DNA of 64,000 nt from the NCBI GenBank assembly GCA_965217935.1, contig OZ244581.1, forward strand, positions 2,170,001 through 2,234,000. Direction: 5' to 3'. Shown here piece by piece: positions 45,336 to 55,783 of the stretch. This DNA comes from JBBROS01 sp965217935. GTDB lineage: Bacteria; Pseudomonadota; Alphaproteobacteria; Acetobacterales; Acetobacteraceae. The position numbers were made by a program, and so were the translations under genes. Each line of letters starts with the position of its first letter. Positions within the stretch are counted from its first letter, which is position 1. The notes under the pieces are model-generated. The model ran no database searches. It was not told the origin of the DNA and saw only the letters and a list, made by a program, of their open reading frames with translations.

Positions 45336-45413
45336 TCACGCGGCCATGTCCATATTGTCGATCTGAGCGCAGGAGAGGGCTTCGGCCTCGGCTGGCGGCA
45401 CGTTGCCGATCGG
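45336..45413 (-). pseudogene. 3' end of an IS3-family transposase
   Basis: On the minus strand the sequence encodes IGNVPPAEAEALSCAQIDNMDMAA and a stop at 45336, matching the C-terminus of IS3-family OrfB proteins (consensus PIGNIPPAEAEARYYA...AA). The IS end, ending in GGCGGTTCACTATCG, follows. The rest of the gene is missing; it was cut by the IS256-type element that begins about 45414. Confidence 0.65.
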
Positions 45414-46797
45414 TAGCGTCCGCGCTCATGGTGGAAATTTGGACGACGGCGTTGCAGGCGGAGGTGGTCACCGGATTGGCTGGCTCAGGCGGAGTTGCGA
45501 GGCTCCAACCCGAACCGACGAGGACCCGATGACCGAGGGCAGACGGCCGTTGGCCGAGCTGCTGGCCAAAGCCGGAGACGGCGACTGTCTGCGCAGCGTG
45601 GCGGAGGCTGTTGCGCAGGTGCTGATGGAGACGGACGTGGACGGCCTGATCGGCCGCCGGGCGGCACGGGCGCACCGGCGAGCGCACGACCTACCGCCAC
45701 GGCTATCGCGACCGCACGCTCGACACGCGCCCGGGCAGTTTGCAGCGGCGGCCCCCAAAGCTGCGCCAGGGCCGCTGCTTCCCGCCGTTCCTGGAGCCGC
45801 GGCGGACGTCGGAGAAGGCCCTGGCCGCTGTCGTCCAGGAGGCCTGGATCGGGGGCGTCTCGACCCGGCGGGTCGGCACCGGGTGCAGGCGATGGGGCTG
45901 GCGGGGATCGGCAAGAGCACGCTGCGCAAGCTGTGCCGCGACATCGACGGCCGCGCGGGCGCCTTCCTCGAACGCCCCCTTGCCGGCGACTGGCCCTGCC
46001 TGTGGCTGGATGCCGCCTGCCTCAAGCAGCGCGAGGGTGGGCGGATCACCAGCGTCGCCGCGACAGCCGCCGCGGCGGCGAACGCCGAGGGCCAGCGGGA
46101 GATCGCCGGCCTGCGCATCGGGCCTTCGGAGGCGGAAACGTTCTGGGCGACGTTCCTCAAGAGCCTGGTCCGCCGCGGCCTGCGCGGCGCCAAGCTGGTG
46201 ATCTCGGACGCGCACGAAGGCCTCAAAGCCGCGATCCGGCGGGTGATGGGCTCGGCCTGGCAAAGATGCCGGGTTCATTGGATGCGCAACGCGCAGGCCT
46301 ACGTGCCGAAAGCCCAGCAGAACACCGCCTCGGCCGCGCTCCGTCAGGCGTTCATCCAACCCGGCCGCCCGTCCGCCAGCCAAACGCTTCGCCACGTTGC
46401 CGACCAACTCCGACCCGCGCGGCCAAAGCCCGCCGCATTCATCGACGACAGCGAGGCCGACGTGCTGGCGCACATGGGCTTGCCCGCCCAGCACCGGGCC
46501 AAGCTCCACCCCACGAACCCGCTTGAACGCCTCAACAAGGAGATCAGACGCCGCGCCGACGCCGTCGGATCGTCCCCGGCGAGGCATCCATCATCCGCCT
46601 GATCGGCGCCGTGCTATTGGAAGCCCACGACGAATGGCAGCTCCAGCACCGCACCATGCAGACCGAGGTCATGGCCGAACTCACGCCGCCACTGATCGAC
46701 GCCGCTCCACCACAGCGTTCCACCGTAGCAGCCCGACATGCGGCCACCTCAACCTACGCCGCAATTTCAACCACGTTGACGGACGTGACCCGTCCCG
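45414..46797 (+). mobile_element. IS256-family element, degenerate
   Basis: About 1.4 kb bounded by imperfect inverted repeats: GTCCGCGCTCATGGTGGAAATT near 45418 and, in complement, GTCCGTCAACGTGGTTGAAATT near 46785. It carries a transposase gene disrupted by frameshifts. It truncates an IS3 remnant on the left and a second IS256 remnant on the right. Confidence 0.7.
45529..46720 (+). pseudogene. IS256-family transposase, frameshifted
   Basis: From ATG 45529 the frame gives PLAELLAKAGDGDCLRSVAEAVAQVLM, then leaves it near 45670. The middle is read in another frame (PPKLRQGRCFPPFLEPRRTSEKALAAVVQEAWIGGVSTRRV) and the first frame resumes about 45890: GLAGIGKSTLRKLCRDIDGR, WPCLWLDAACLKQREGGRI (Asp), VISDAHEGLKAAIRRVMG (Asp), RCRVHWMRNAQAYVP and NPLERLNKEIRRRAD (Glu). 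It shifts again at 46570, continuing as ASIIRLIGAVLLEAHDEWQLQHR. At least three lesions. Confidence 0.8.
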
Positions 46798-46994
46798 TGC
46801 CGAGAGCCCTTGGCAGGCTCCGCATCCCGCTCATGGCGCCCGCGTCCCAGCGCGGCTTCCATCTCCTGCCCGATCAGCGCCTCGATGAACCCGCGCCCCC
46901 GATCCCGGATGCCTGCCTCGATCGGGTCAAACCAGGCCTCGCCCGCAAACAGCGCCGCGCCGTCCGCTCGCGTCTTCGTGCCATTCTCTTCCAT
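46787..46994 (-). pseudogene. N-terminal fragment of a second IS256-type transposase
   Basis: ATG 46994 opens MEENGTKTRADGAALFAGEAW, FDPIEAGIRDRGRGFIEALIG and EMEAALGRGRHERDAE, typical for a subgroup of IS256-family transposases. The rest is cut off near 46797 by the neighbouring element. Upstream, a TTTCAACCACATCCGCGACG stretch near 47069 resembles an IS256 inverted repeat, so the 5' end of this element survives. Confidence 0.65.
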
Positions 46995-47368
46995 CGCGTG
47001 GTCTGCGCCGGCGCGTGAACGCCGGAAATGGCTCGTCGAACACGCCAGAGACTACGCCGCCAACCTGTTTCAACCACATCCGCGACGGCACCCAAACAGG
47101 TAGTGCTCCGGTCTCATGACGCGGCGCTGATGTGGATTGAGATCAGATCGATCAGATCGGCGTGGACGACAAAGCGATGCAGCGCGCAAATACCGTGGCG
47201 CACGCGTCATTCCTCAGGACCGCGGTGGGTGCCGCGTGATCGGCCCGTCTACGCAATGTCCTCAGCGCATGAAAACTGAGTTTTGGACTATGTCCCTGCC
47301 CAATCAAGCAAACCGCGGGTAAACCGGCCTACCCCGCACATCGTTAATCCAATCAAAGGACCCGCCCC
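46995..47368. other. IS end plus gene-free sequence
   Basis: The first 100 bp are the untranslated end of the truncated IS256 element. The remainder (about 47100-47355) shows no gene. A short duplication GATCAGATCGATCAGATCG is at about 47142. An AAAGGA site at 47354 belongs to the DUF427 gene. Confidence 0.5.
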
Positions 47369-47830
47369 ATGGAAAACGTCTGGGATTACCCTCGCCCCCC
47401 GGCCTTGGAACCCGTCGAAAAGCCCATCCGCGTCATCTTCGCCGGCCGCGCCATCGCCGAGACGAATACCGCATTCCGCGTCCTCGAAACTTCTCACCCC
47501 CCCGTCTACTACATCCCGCCATCGACCTTCAGCGGCTGCGAACTCGAACCAGCCGGAGGCGGCAGCTTTTGCGAGTGGAAAGGTCAGGCCCGCTACTGGA
47601 CCATCCGCGTCGGCGATAAGGCGGCCGAACGCGCCGCCTGGAGCTACCCCGACCCGTCCCCCGGCTTTGAAGCCATCCGTGACCACTTGGCTGTCTATGC
47701 CGCGGCGATGGACCAATGCTTCGTCGGCGACGAGGCCGTCACCCCTCAACCCGGCGGCTTCTACGGCGGCTGGATCACGAGCGATTTGAAAGGCCCGTTC
47801 AAGGGCGTGCCAGGAAGCATGGGCTGGTGA
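47369..47830 (+). CDS. DUF427 domain protein
   Basis: 153-aa DUF427 protein. Landmarks: ENVWDYPRPPALEP at the N-terminus, RAIAETNTAFRVLETSHPPVYYIPPSTF and the core KGQARYWTIRVGDKAAERAAWSYPDPSP, followed by GFYGGWITSDLKGPFKGVPG at the end. AAAGGA lies 9 nt before ATG 47369. The function of the family is not established. It is the first intact gene after the IS graveyard. Confidence 0.88.
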   Translation: MENVWDYPRPPALEPVEKPIRVIFAGRAIAETNTAFRVLETSHPPVYYIPPSTFSGCELEPAGGGSFCEWKGQARYWTIRVGDKAAERAAWSYPDPSPGFEAIRDHLAVYAAAMDQCFVGDEAVTPQPGGFYGGWITSDLKGPFKGVPGSMGW

Positions 47831-47936
47831 CGGCGTGAGCCCAGTGTCGATCTGACGCGCCAGCAAGCTCTTCACATCCGAAATTCAGGTCGGTAAGCAA
47901 GAGCATGATCTCGCTCATCGTCACCGTCTCGTCTCC

Positions 47937-48620
47937 ATGAACGACTACTCGCGCCGGCCGTTCAGCGCTGTGCTCAATCGGCGTGCCCCGGCCATCATCG
48001 CCGCCCTTGCCCTCGCCGGCTGCCATTCCCCGGCACGCATGCCGATCGCAACCAACAACGCCGCCGCCGGCCTCGGACCATATGCCGCCCTGCAAACCGT
48101 CCCGCCATGCGAACACGACGCCGAGGCAACGCTGTCGGACGGAATCGATCTCGCCTACCAGGGCGCCGACCCGGACGACCCGATGGTTTGTCTCGTCGCC
48201 TGGAATGGCCGCACACACCGATTCTTCGCCGGATTCTGGGGGGCCGGGCGCTTCCGCTCCGGCACGGCGGCCGAGCGCGCCGCCATAGCGCACGTGCTGG
48301 CCGGGCCGGTCGGCGCCAAGGCATCGTTTGCCGACGTCCGCACCGAACTTTGGGGCAAGGTCACCATCGAGCATGCCGCCAACCCGGTGCTGCGTCTTGA
48401 GAACGGCCCGCGCGCCACCGTGCTGCTACGTGTCATCAAATACGATCAGCGCAACCGCCCCGGCGTGCAGGCAGAGACGCTTCATTGGATCGACGCCGAA
48501 AGCGGTGTCGTCCTGAAGCAGGAAACGGTCACGACGATGGCCGGTGGCCGCAAAGCCCGCACAACGACCTGGCAAATCGAACGGCTGGACACGTCAGCGC
48601 CACTTTCGACGACTGGCTAG
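47937..48620 (+). CDS. putative lipoprotein of unknown function
   Basis: 227-aa protein. The N-terminal segment has a basic start (MNDYSRRPFSAVLNRR) and a hydrophobic run ending in the lipobox LALAGC (Cys about residue 29), so it is probably lipid-anchored. The mature part contains DPMVCLVAWNGRTHRFFAGF, RATVLLRVIKYDQRNRPG and HWIDAESGVVLKQETVTTM, giving a beta-rich look. No family recognised. Its 3' end faces folP across a hairpin. Confidence 0.7.
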   Translation: MNDYSRRPFSAVLNRRAPAIIAALALAGCHSPARMPIATNNAAAGLGPYAALQTVPPCEHDAEATLSDGIDLAYQGADPDDPMVCLVAWNGRTHRFFAGFWGAGRFRSGTAAERAAIAHVLAGPVGAKASFADVRTELWGKVTIEHAANPVLRLENGPRATVLLRVIKYDQRNRPGVQAETLHWIDAESGVVLKQETVTTMAGGRKARTTTWQIERLDTSAPLSTTG

Positions 48621-48673
48621 GCTGCAATCAACCTGACTGCAACGCGAGGCGCGCCGTTTGACTGTCCAGATCA

Positions 48674-48724
48674 GGGCTGAACCTTTGTCGTGCTGATTGT
48701 GTCAGGGCGACAAGGGTCCAGCCC
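48674..48724. terminator. hairpin of the CTGA..TCAGGGCGA family, convergent intergenic
   Basis: Imperfect 23-nt arms (GGGCTGAACCTTTGTCG.. and CGACAAGGGTCCAGCCC) around TTGTG; 19 of 23 positions match in the aligned arms, and most of the rest are wobble pairs. It lies between the convergent lipoprotein and folP genes. The loop-flanking CTGA-TTGTG-TCAGGGCGA matches the hairpin at 20495. Confidence 0.7.
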
Positions 48725-48734
48725 GTATCCGGCA

Positions 48735-49751
48735 TCACTCCGAACCCGCGCCATACCCACTCACGGCCCGCCAAACATCAATCGCCTGCCGCGTTTGCCG
48801 AACGTCATGCACCCGTACAACCCGCGCCCCGCGCTCAAGCGCATACAGCGCCGCCGCGATCGATCCCGGTCCACGCGCTCTCGGATCGGCCTCGCGCATC
48901 AGCGTGCCGATCATTGCCTTGCGCGACAGCCCAACCACGATCGGGCGCCCAAGCCCCAGCAACAACGGCAGCCGCCGCAGCAACTCGATATTGTCGTGGC
49001 CCCCCTTGGCAAAGCCGAACCCGGGATCGATGGCGATATTCGCCCGAGAAACGCCGGCCGCCTCAGCCGCCGCGACCCGTTGCGCCAGCTCCCCGAACAC
49101 CTCCCCCGCCACGTCCTCGTAACGGGCCAGCTCCATCATCGTTGCCGGCGTGCCGCGCATGTGCATCAGCACGACCGGGCAGCCCGCCCGCGCGACGACG
49201 GACAGCGCATCCGCGTCATGCTGAAAAGCAGTCACGTCATTGATGATCCGCGCGCCCGCATCCAACGCCCGCCGCATCGTGCCGGCGTTACGGGTATCGG
49301 CCGAAACCACGGCTCCTGCCTTCGCCAAAGCCTCAATCACCGGCAACGCGCGCTCTTGTTCCGTCATGATCGAAACCGGCAAAGAGCCCGGCCTCGTGCT
49401 TTCCCCGCCGACATCCAAAATGTCCGCGCCATCCTCGAGCATCCGCCGTCCGCACGCGATCGCGACCGCCGGATCAAGCCGGTCCCCGCCATCGCTGAAG
49501 CTATCCGGGGTGACATTCAGGATGCCCATGATCAAAGGCCTCCTGCCCAGCCCAGTCCAGTCCGGCGCCGCTGAAAGGCCGACGATCTCACCTGCCCAAA
49601 CCGTCTCCGCTTCAGCCACGGGCAATGTTTTGCCGTCCGACCGGACCGCCATAAACGCACCAGGCCCGCCGCAGAGCCATCGTGCGACGCCTGCGGCAAC
49701 AGCCGCCCGCGCATCAACGCCGCCAAGCAAGCCAATCGGCTCCAGCACCAT
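48735..49751 (-). CDS. folP: dihydropteroate synthase
   Basis: Dihydropteroate synthase, 338 aa from ATG 49751, joining p-aminobenzoate to dihydropterin pyrophosphate in folate synthesis. Core motifs: GILNVTPDSFSDGG, DVGGESTRPG, ARIINDVTAF, CPVVLMHMRGTP, IAIDPGFGFAKGGHDN and GLSRKAMIG. The TIM barrel begins near residue 75. The preceding stretch (LEPIGLLGGVDARAAVAAG) is an N-terminal extension also seen in some alphaproteobacteria. It lies 40 bp after ftsH on the same strand. Confidence 0.94.
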   Translation of the reverse strand: MVLEPIGLLGGVDARAAVAAGVARWLCGGPGAFMAVRSDGKTLPVAEAETVWAGEIVGLSAAPDWTGLGRRPLIMGILNVTPDSFSDGGDRLDPAVAIACGRRMLEDGADILDVGGESTRPGSLPVSIMTEQERALPVIEALAKAGAVVSADTRNAGTMRRALDAGARIINDVTAFQHDADALSVVARAGCPVVLMHMRGTPATMMELARYEDVAGEVFGELAQRVAAAEAAGVSRANIAIDPGFGFAKGGHDNIELLRRLPLLLGLGRPIVVGLSRKAMIGTLMREADPRARGPGSIAAALYALERGARVVRVHDVRQTRQAIDVWRAVSGYGAGSE

Positions 49752-49791
49752 GAAAAAGGGCCGGTCCTTACGGCCCCGGCCCCTCTCCTCG

Positions 49792-51711
<1,920 letters not shown>

Positions 51712-51781
51712 TCGATCCCAGCGGTCCTGTCCGACAATCGGCGCCCTTCGGCCCCGCTCAACTCATAACGAGATAGGGTGT

Positions 51782-52996
51782 TCATGCAGTCTGCGCATCC
51801 CCCATCTCATCTCCGGCTATGCCAACCGTGAACGGCGCCCCCGAAAGAGGACGTCTCGGCCTGAAACTCATGGCGACGCTACGGGAGGTTTGGGCATCCG
51901 GGAAGTGTAGATGAGGTACGATTAACAAATTCTTGCCGGTCCGCACCGCGGGAAGCGTGCGCAGCACCGCCGAAGGCAGGCCGAACCGGCGTCTGAACCG
52001 GGCCGCATCGTCGCCCAAGCCGCCCAGCAACCCGCCCATTTGCCCCGATTGCCTAAACCGCCCATCCCAAACGGCTCTTGGCGCTGCCGCGACCGCCGGC
52101 GCCATTGACGCCGCCTCCCGCATCACAATGCTGCCGGCCACCTGCACGCCGTGCAGGGTCCCGGCACGTCGCGCCGCCAGCCGCCTCACCCCCGCCCGCG
52201 GCGGCGGATAAGGCTGTCCGGAAACGGTCCAGAGCAGGGCCGACCAGGCCTGCTCGGACAAAGCGCCGAACACCTCGGCATGGCCGGTCGGATAAAGCGT
52301 GACGGCTGCCGCCAGTTCCTCGGCCAATTCGGCCTCCCGCCGCGCCCGCGCCAGCCCGGCTGCCCGAAGTTCGGCGACCATCGGCTCGCGGCATCCCGCT
52401 TGACGAAGCGCGCCGCGAGCCGTGAGCGGGTCCCGGTTGGTCGGGTCCTCGACCCAGCCCATCCCCGCCGAGCGCACCGTCGCTCGCAAACGGGCCGGGT
52501 CGGCGCCGAGCAGCGGACGAAGCAGCCGCGCGCCTCCTCGCCAAGCGATCGCCGCCATCCCCGCAAGCCCGGCCGGGCCGCTGCCGCGTGCCGCCCGCAG
52601 CAGCGCCGTTTCCGCTTGGTCCTGCGCATGATGCCCCAGCAGCAGGTCGGGGCAGCCCCGGTCGCGGCAGACCTGCAGCAGCGCGCGATACCGGGCCTCC
52701 CGGGCACGCGCCCCGAGGTCCGGCCCTTTCGGCAAATCGAACCGGACCAAGGCGCTGTCCACGCCGATGCCCGCCAGCCGCCGGACGGTCTCGGTCGCCT
52801 CCCGCCCGCTCTCCGCCCGCAGCCCATGATCGACGACGGCCGCGAACGGCTCTCCCCAGCGCCGGAGCAGCAAGGCGAGCGCCAGGCTATCCGCCCCGCC
52901 CGAGACGCCCACGACCACGGCCCGCCCGGGATCGAACGGCCCGAGCGGCGTCATCAGCGCCGCGAACTCCCGGTCGCCGAACGGCGCTACTTGCAT
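51782..52996 (-). CDS. tilS: tRNA(Ile)-lysidine synthase
   Basis: TilS, 404 aa from ATG 52996, which modifies C34 of the tRNA-Ile CAU anticodon to lysidine. The PP-loop is VVVGVSGGADSLALALLLRRW (about 28-48), HHAQDQAETALLRAARGSG is the second conserved motif and GMGWVEDPTNRDP closes the core. The start codon lies in the last unit of a 25-bp tandem array; the TTG 9 nt upstream is an alternative. The ATG is in the frame of the array's first unit, but a reading from there meets a TAG. Confidence 0.93.
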   Translation of the reverse strand: MQVAPFGDREFAALMTPLGPFDPGRAVVVGVSGGADSLALALLLRRWGEPFAAVVDHGLRAESGREATETVRRLAGIGVDSALVRFDLPKGPDLGARAREARYRALLQVCRDRGCPDLLLGHHAQDQAETALLRAARGSGPAGLAGMAAIAWRGGARLLRPLLGADPARLRATVRSAGMGWVEDPTNRDPLTARGALRQAGCREPMVAELRAAGLARARREAELAEELAAAVTLYPTGHAEVFGALSEQAWSALLWTVSGQPYPPPRAGVRRLAARRAGTLHGVQVAGSIVMREAASMAPAVAAAPRAVWDGRFRQSGQMGGLLGGLGDDAARFRRRFGLPSAVLRTLPAVRTGKNLLIVPHLHFPDAQTSRSVAMSFRPRRPLSGAPFTVGIAGDEMGDAQTA

Positions 52997-53072
52997 CGTC
53001 GCCAAGCGGCGCTACTTGCATCGTCGCCGAGCGGCGCTACTTGCATCGTCGCCGAGCGGCGCTACTTGCATC
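52983..53072. repeat. 25-bp tandem array between cpoB and tilS
   Basis: Units of 25 bp (GGCGCTACTTGCATCGTC then GCCGAGC on this strand) start at 52983, 53008, 53033 and 53058; the last is partial. On the coding strand each unit contains ATGCAAGTAG, which reads TGC-AAG-TAG as the cpoB end and ATG-CAA-GTA as the tilS start. Three full units separate the cpoB stop from the tilS start. Confidence 0.9.
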
Positions 53073-53871
53073 CCGCCCGCGTGCGGACCGCGGCGGCGTT
53101 CTGCCGAAGCGGCCCTCGCAGCGAGGGGAACTCCCGGTTCAGCTTGTCCAGGCTCGCGCAAGCCCCCGACCGCTCGTTGATCGCGGCCAATGAGCTCGCC
53201 ACCCCCAGCAAGGCTTCCGGCGCGCGCGATCCGGTCCGGGATCGGTTGTAGGCGTCGTCGTAGGCGATCGCCGCCCCCTGATAGTCCCGCTTGCCGGCCA
53301 GAGCCTGGGCCAGCAGAAATTGCGCGTCCGTCGCGCGCGGCCCGCGCCCGTTGTTCAGCGCCTCGCGGGCCGCAATCTCGGCGGCCTCGTAGTCCCGCCG
53401 GGCTAAGGCCGCGTTGCCCTCCTGCATGGCCAGCTCGGGCGGTCGCTTGGCCGGCGCTGCCGCGGCAGGCGAAGCGGACCGTCGCGATGCGCCCGGCCCG
53501 GCATTGTCGCTGTTCTGCAGCTTGAAGTTCAGGTCGCCGATCTGCTTGCCGAGGTCTTCCTGCATCCGCTGGCTGCTGTTCGCCAACTCATCGACCCGCC
53601 CGCGCAGCCGCCGCACCTCGTCTTCCAGGCTCGCCACCCGGTCGAGCAACTGGGCCGAAAGATCGTTCCCGCCGCCCCCGCCATCGCGGGGCGTCGGCGG
53701 CGGCAAGGCGCTGCCCCCGCGCTGCGATCCCATAAGCTGCATGTCGCGCCGCAGTTCGAGGATCTGGTTCTGCAACGCGATCCCCTCCCGACTGTCGACC
53801 TGCCCCCGCGCCGGCCCGGCCCCGGCGGCGAGCATCGCCGTCAGCAGGACGAGCGCGGGCGGCAGGCGCAC
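53062..53871 (-). CDS. cpoB: cell division coordinator CpoB (YbgF)
   Basis: Periplasmic TPR protein of the Tol-Pal cluster, 269 aa. I chose GTG 53871, 8 nt after the pal stop, because it opens a signal peptide (MRLPPALVLLTAMLAAGAG, ending about PARG); a longer frame overlaps pal. A coiled-coil region (about 60-115: QLLDRVASLEDEVRRLRGRVDEL, QRMQEDLGKQIGDLNFKLQ) is followed by TPR repeats from about residue 155 (GNAALARRDYEAAEIAAREAL; GKRDYQGAAIAYDDAYNR). The last codons TGC-AAG-TAG lie inside the tandem array. Confidence 0.9.
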   Translation of the reverse strand: MRLPPALVLLTAMLAAGAGPARGQVDSREGIALQNQILELRRDMQLMGSQRGGSALPPPTPRDGGGGGNDLSAQLLDRVASLEDEVRRLRGRVDELANSSQRMQEDLGKQIGDLNFKLQNSDNAGPGASRRSASPAAAAPAKRPPELAMQEGNAALARRDYEAAEIAAREALNNGRGPRATDAQFLLAQALAGKRDYQGAAIAYDDAYNRSRTGSRAPEALLGVASSLAAINERSGACASLDKLNREFPSLRGPLRQNAAAVRTRAGCK

Positions 53872-53878
53872 CGGGGAC

Positions 53879-54358
53879 TTAGCGGACGGAGGTGATGGCG
53901 TTTCGGTTCTGCGCCCACGCTTGTTCATTGGAGCCAAGTGCGACCGGCCTCTCCTTGCCATAGCTGATGGTGCTGATCCGCGCCGACGAGACGCCGCGGG
54001 CAGCCAAATAGTCCCGCGCCGCGTTGGCCCGGCGCTGGCCCAGCGCCAGGTTATACTCGGTCGTCCCCCGCTCGTCAGCGTCGCCGGCGATCTGGATGCT
54101 GACCGATGGGAACCGCGCCAGCCAACCGGCCTGACGGTCGAGCGTCGCCCGCGCATCGCTGCTCAAGGACGAGCTGTCGGTGGCGAAGAACACGCGGTCG
54201 CCGACATTAGCGACCAGGTCCTCCTGGCTGCCCGAGGTCACGCCGCCGGTCGTGGCCGTGGCGCCGGAGCCAGTGGCGGCGCCGGTGCTCTCCTTGTTCG
54301 CCGAGCACGCCCCAAGCAGCGCGAGGGCGGCCAGCAGGCCGATGACCTTGGTGTTCAT
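53879..54358 (-). CDS. pal: peptidoglycan-associated lipoprotein
   Basis: Outer-membrane lipoprotein, 159 aa, with lipobox ALLGAC (Cys about 18) after ATG 54358. The OmpA-like C-terminal domain (about 58-155) has the peptidoglycan-binding signature: DSSSLSSDARATLDRQAGWL, then ADERGTTEYNLALGQRRANAARDYL with the diaminopimelate-contacting Asp and Arg. Standard length. It forms the outer-membrane end of the Tol-Pal machine used in constriction. Confidence 0.95.
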   Translation of the reverse strand: MNTKVIGLLAALALLGACSANKESTGAATGSGATATTGGVTSGSQEDLVANVGDRVFFATDSSSLSSDARATLDRQAGWLARFPSVSIQIAGDADERGTTEYNLALGQRRANAARDYLAARGVSSARISTISYGKERPVALGSNEQAWAQNRNAITSVR

Positions 54359-54431
54359 TCTTGTTCCCTTTCGTTCCGGCCCCAAAAACGGCCACGTTAC
54401 AGTCGCGCACTACGCCGGGGCCGCGAGCCGG

Positions 54432-55769
54432 TCAAGCCAGCAAAGGCGACCAGGCAGGGTCGGAGGCGTCAATAGGAGTTGTAACCGGACGTTCGTTGAA
54501 ACCTGTGATATCTATGGAGACAAGTCTTGATGAATACCCGGCCCCGGTCCGGTCCCTCGCCGGCGTCTCCCGGTAGAACATCAGCACCCGGCCATTCGGC
54601 GCGAACGTCGGCCCTTCAACGGAGAAACTCTCGGTCAGGATGCGCTCGCCGGAGCCGTCGGGCCGCATGACCCCGATCCCGAAGGTGGCCCCGGACAGCC
54701 GGGTGAACGCGATCAGGTCCCCGCGCGGCGACCAGACGGGCGTGGCATACCGCCCGCGTCCGAAACTGATCCGCCGCACCCCGCCGCCGCCCGAATCCAT
54801 GACATAGAGCTGCTGGTCGCCCCCGCGGTCGGAGTTGAACACGATCTGCGACCCGTCCGGATTATAGCACGGGCTGGTGTCGATCGCGCCCGAGTTGGTC
54901 AACTGCCGCCGTCCGCCGCCGCCGAGGTCCACCGCGATGATGTCCGAGCCGGCGCCGCGGGCCACCGACATGACGATGCTGTTGCCGTCCGGGGCGAAGC
55001 GGGGCGCGAACGTCATGCCCTGGAAGTCGCCCAGCACGCGCTGGGTGCTGGCGCCGAGATTGAAGGTATACACCCGCGGACGGTTGTTGATGAACGACAT
55101 GAACACGATCTCGTCGCGGGTCGGGTGCCAGCGCGGGCTGAGCGCCAGCCAGGCGCCGTCGGTCAGGAAACGGTTGTTGGCGCTGTCCTGGTCCATGATC
55201 GCGAGCCGCTTGATCCGCTTGTCGCGCGGCCCGCTGCCGGCGACGTAGACGATCCGCGTGTCGAAATAGCCCTTCTCGCCCAGCAGCCGCTCGTAGATGA
55301 CGTCGCTGATGATGTGCGCGATCCGCCGCCAGTTGGCCGACGTTGTCGTGTAGGCCGTCCCCTGGATCTGCGTCCCCGGGAGCACGTCCCACAGCCGGAA
55401 CTCGACCCGGACGCTGTTGCCCCCGCCCTCGACCTTGCCCGTAACCAGCGCCTGGGCGCCGAGCGCCTTCCAGTTCTGAAAATTCGGCGTGTCCCCGGCA
55501 TCGCCCGGACCGATCTGCGCCGTCTGCGCGATTGGCCGGAACAGGCCGGAGCGCCCAAGGTCGTTCACGACCACGTTGGAGATGTCTGCCCCGAGCTGCT
55601 CGCCGGCGAAGTTGGGGATGGCGATCGGGATCGGCGCGGTGCGGGCGCGGTCCACGGTGATCTCCGGCTGCTGGTTGCCCTGGCCGACGCTCTGCGCCTT
55701 TGCCATCAGGGGGATGGCGGTGATCCCGGCGGCGATCAGGCCGCGGCGGCCGAAATGCGGGGTGTGCAT
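54432..55769 (-). CDS. tolB: Tol-Pal system protein TolB
   Basis: Periplasmic beta-propeller, 445 aa. ATG 55769 has GGGAGAC 7 nt upstream and opens a signal segment (MHTPHFGRRGLIAAGITAIPLM) with a twin-arginine-like GRRGLI. ATG 55784, overlapping the tolA stop, is an alternative. The N-terminal domain (IPNFAGEQLGADISNVVVNDLGRSGLF) is followed by propeller blades containing LSPRWHPTRDEIVFMS, FAPRFAPDGNSIVMS, TSPCYNPDGSQIVFNSDRGG and PVWSPRGDLIAFT. Standard length. Confidence 0.94.
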   Translation of the reverse strand: MHTPHFGRRGLIAAGITAIPLMAKAQSVGQGNQQPEITVDRARTAPIPIAIPNFAGEQLGADISNVVVNDLGRSGLFRPIAQTAQIGPGDAGDTPNFQNWKALGAQALVTGKVEGGGNSVRVEFRLWDVLPGTQIQGTAYTTTSANWRRIAHIISDVIYERLLGEKGYFDTRIVYVAGSGPRDKRIKRLAIMDQDSANNRFLTDGAWLALSPRWHPTRDEIVFMSFINNRPRVYTFNLGASTQRVLGDFQGMTFAPRFAPDGNSIVMSVARGAGSDIIAVDLGGGGRRQLTNSGAIDTSPCYNPDGSQIVFNSDRGGDQQLYVMDSGGGGVRRISFGRGRYATPVWSPRGDLIAFTRLSGATFGIGVMRPDGSGERILTESFSVEGPTFAPNGRVLMFYRETPARDRTGAGYSSRLVSIDITGFNERPVTTPIDASDPAWSPLLA

Positions 55770-55783
55770 TGTGGTGTCTCCCA

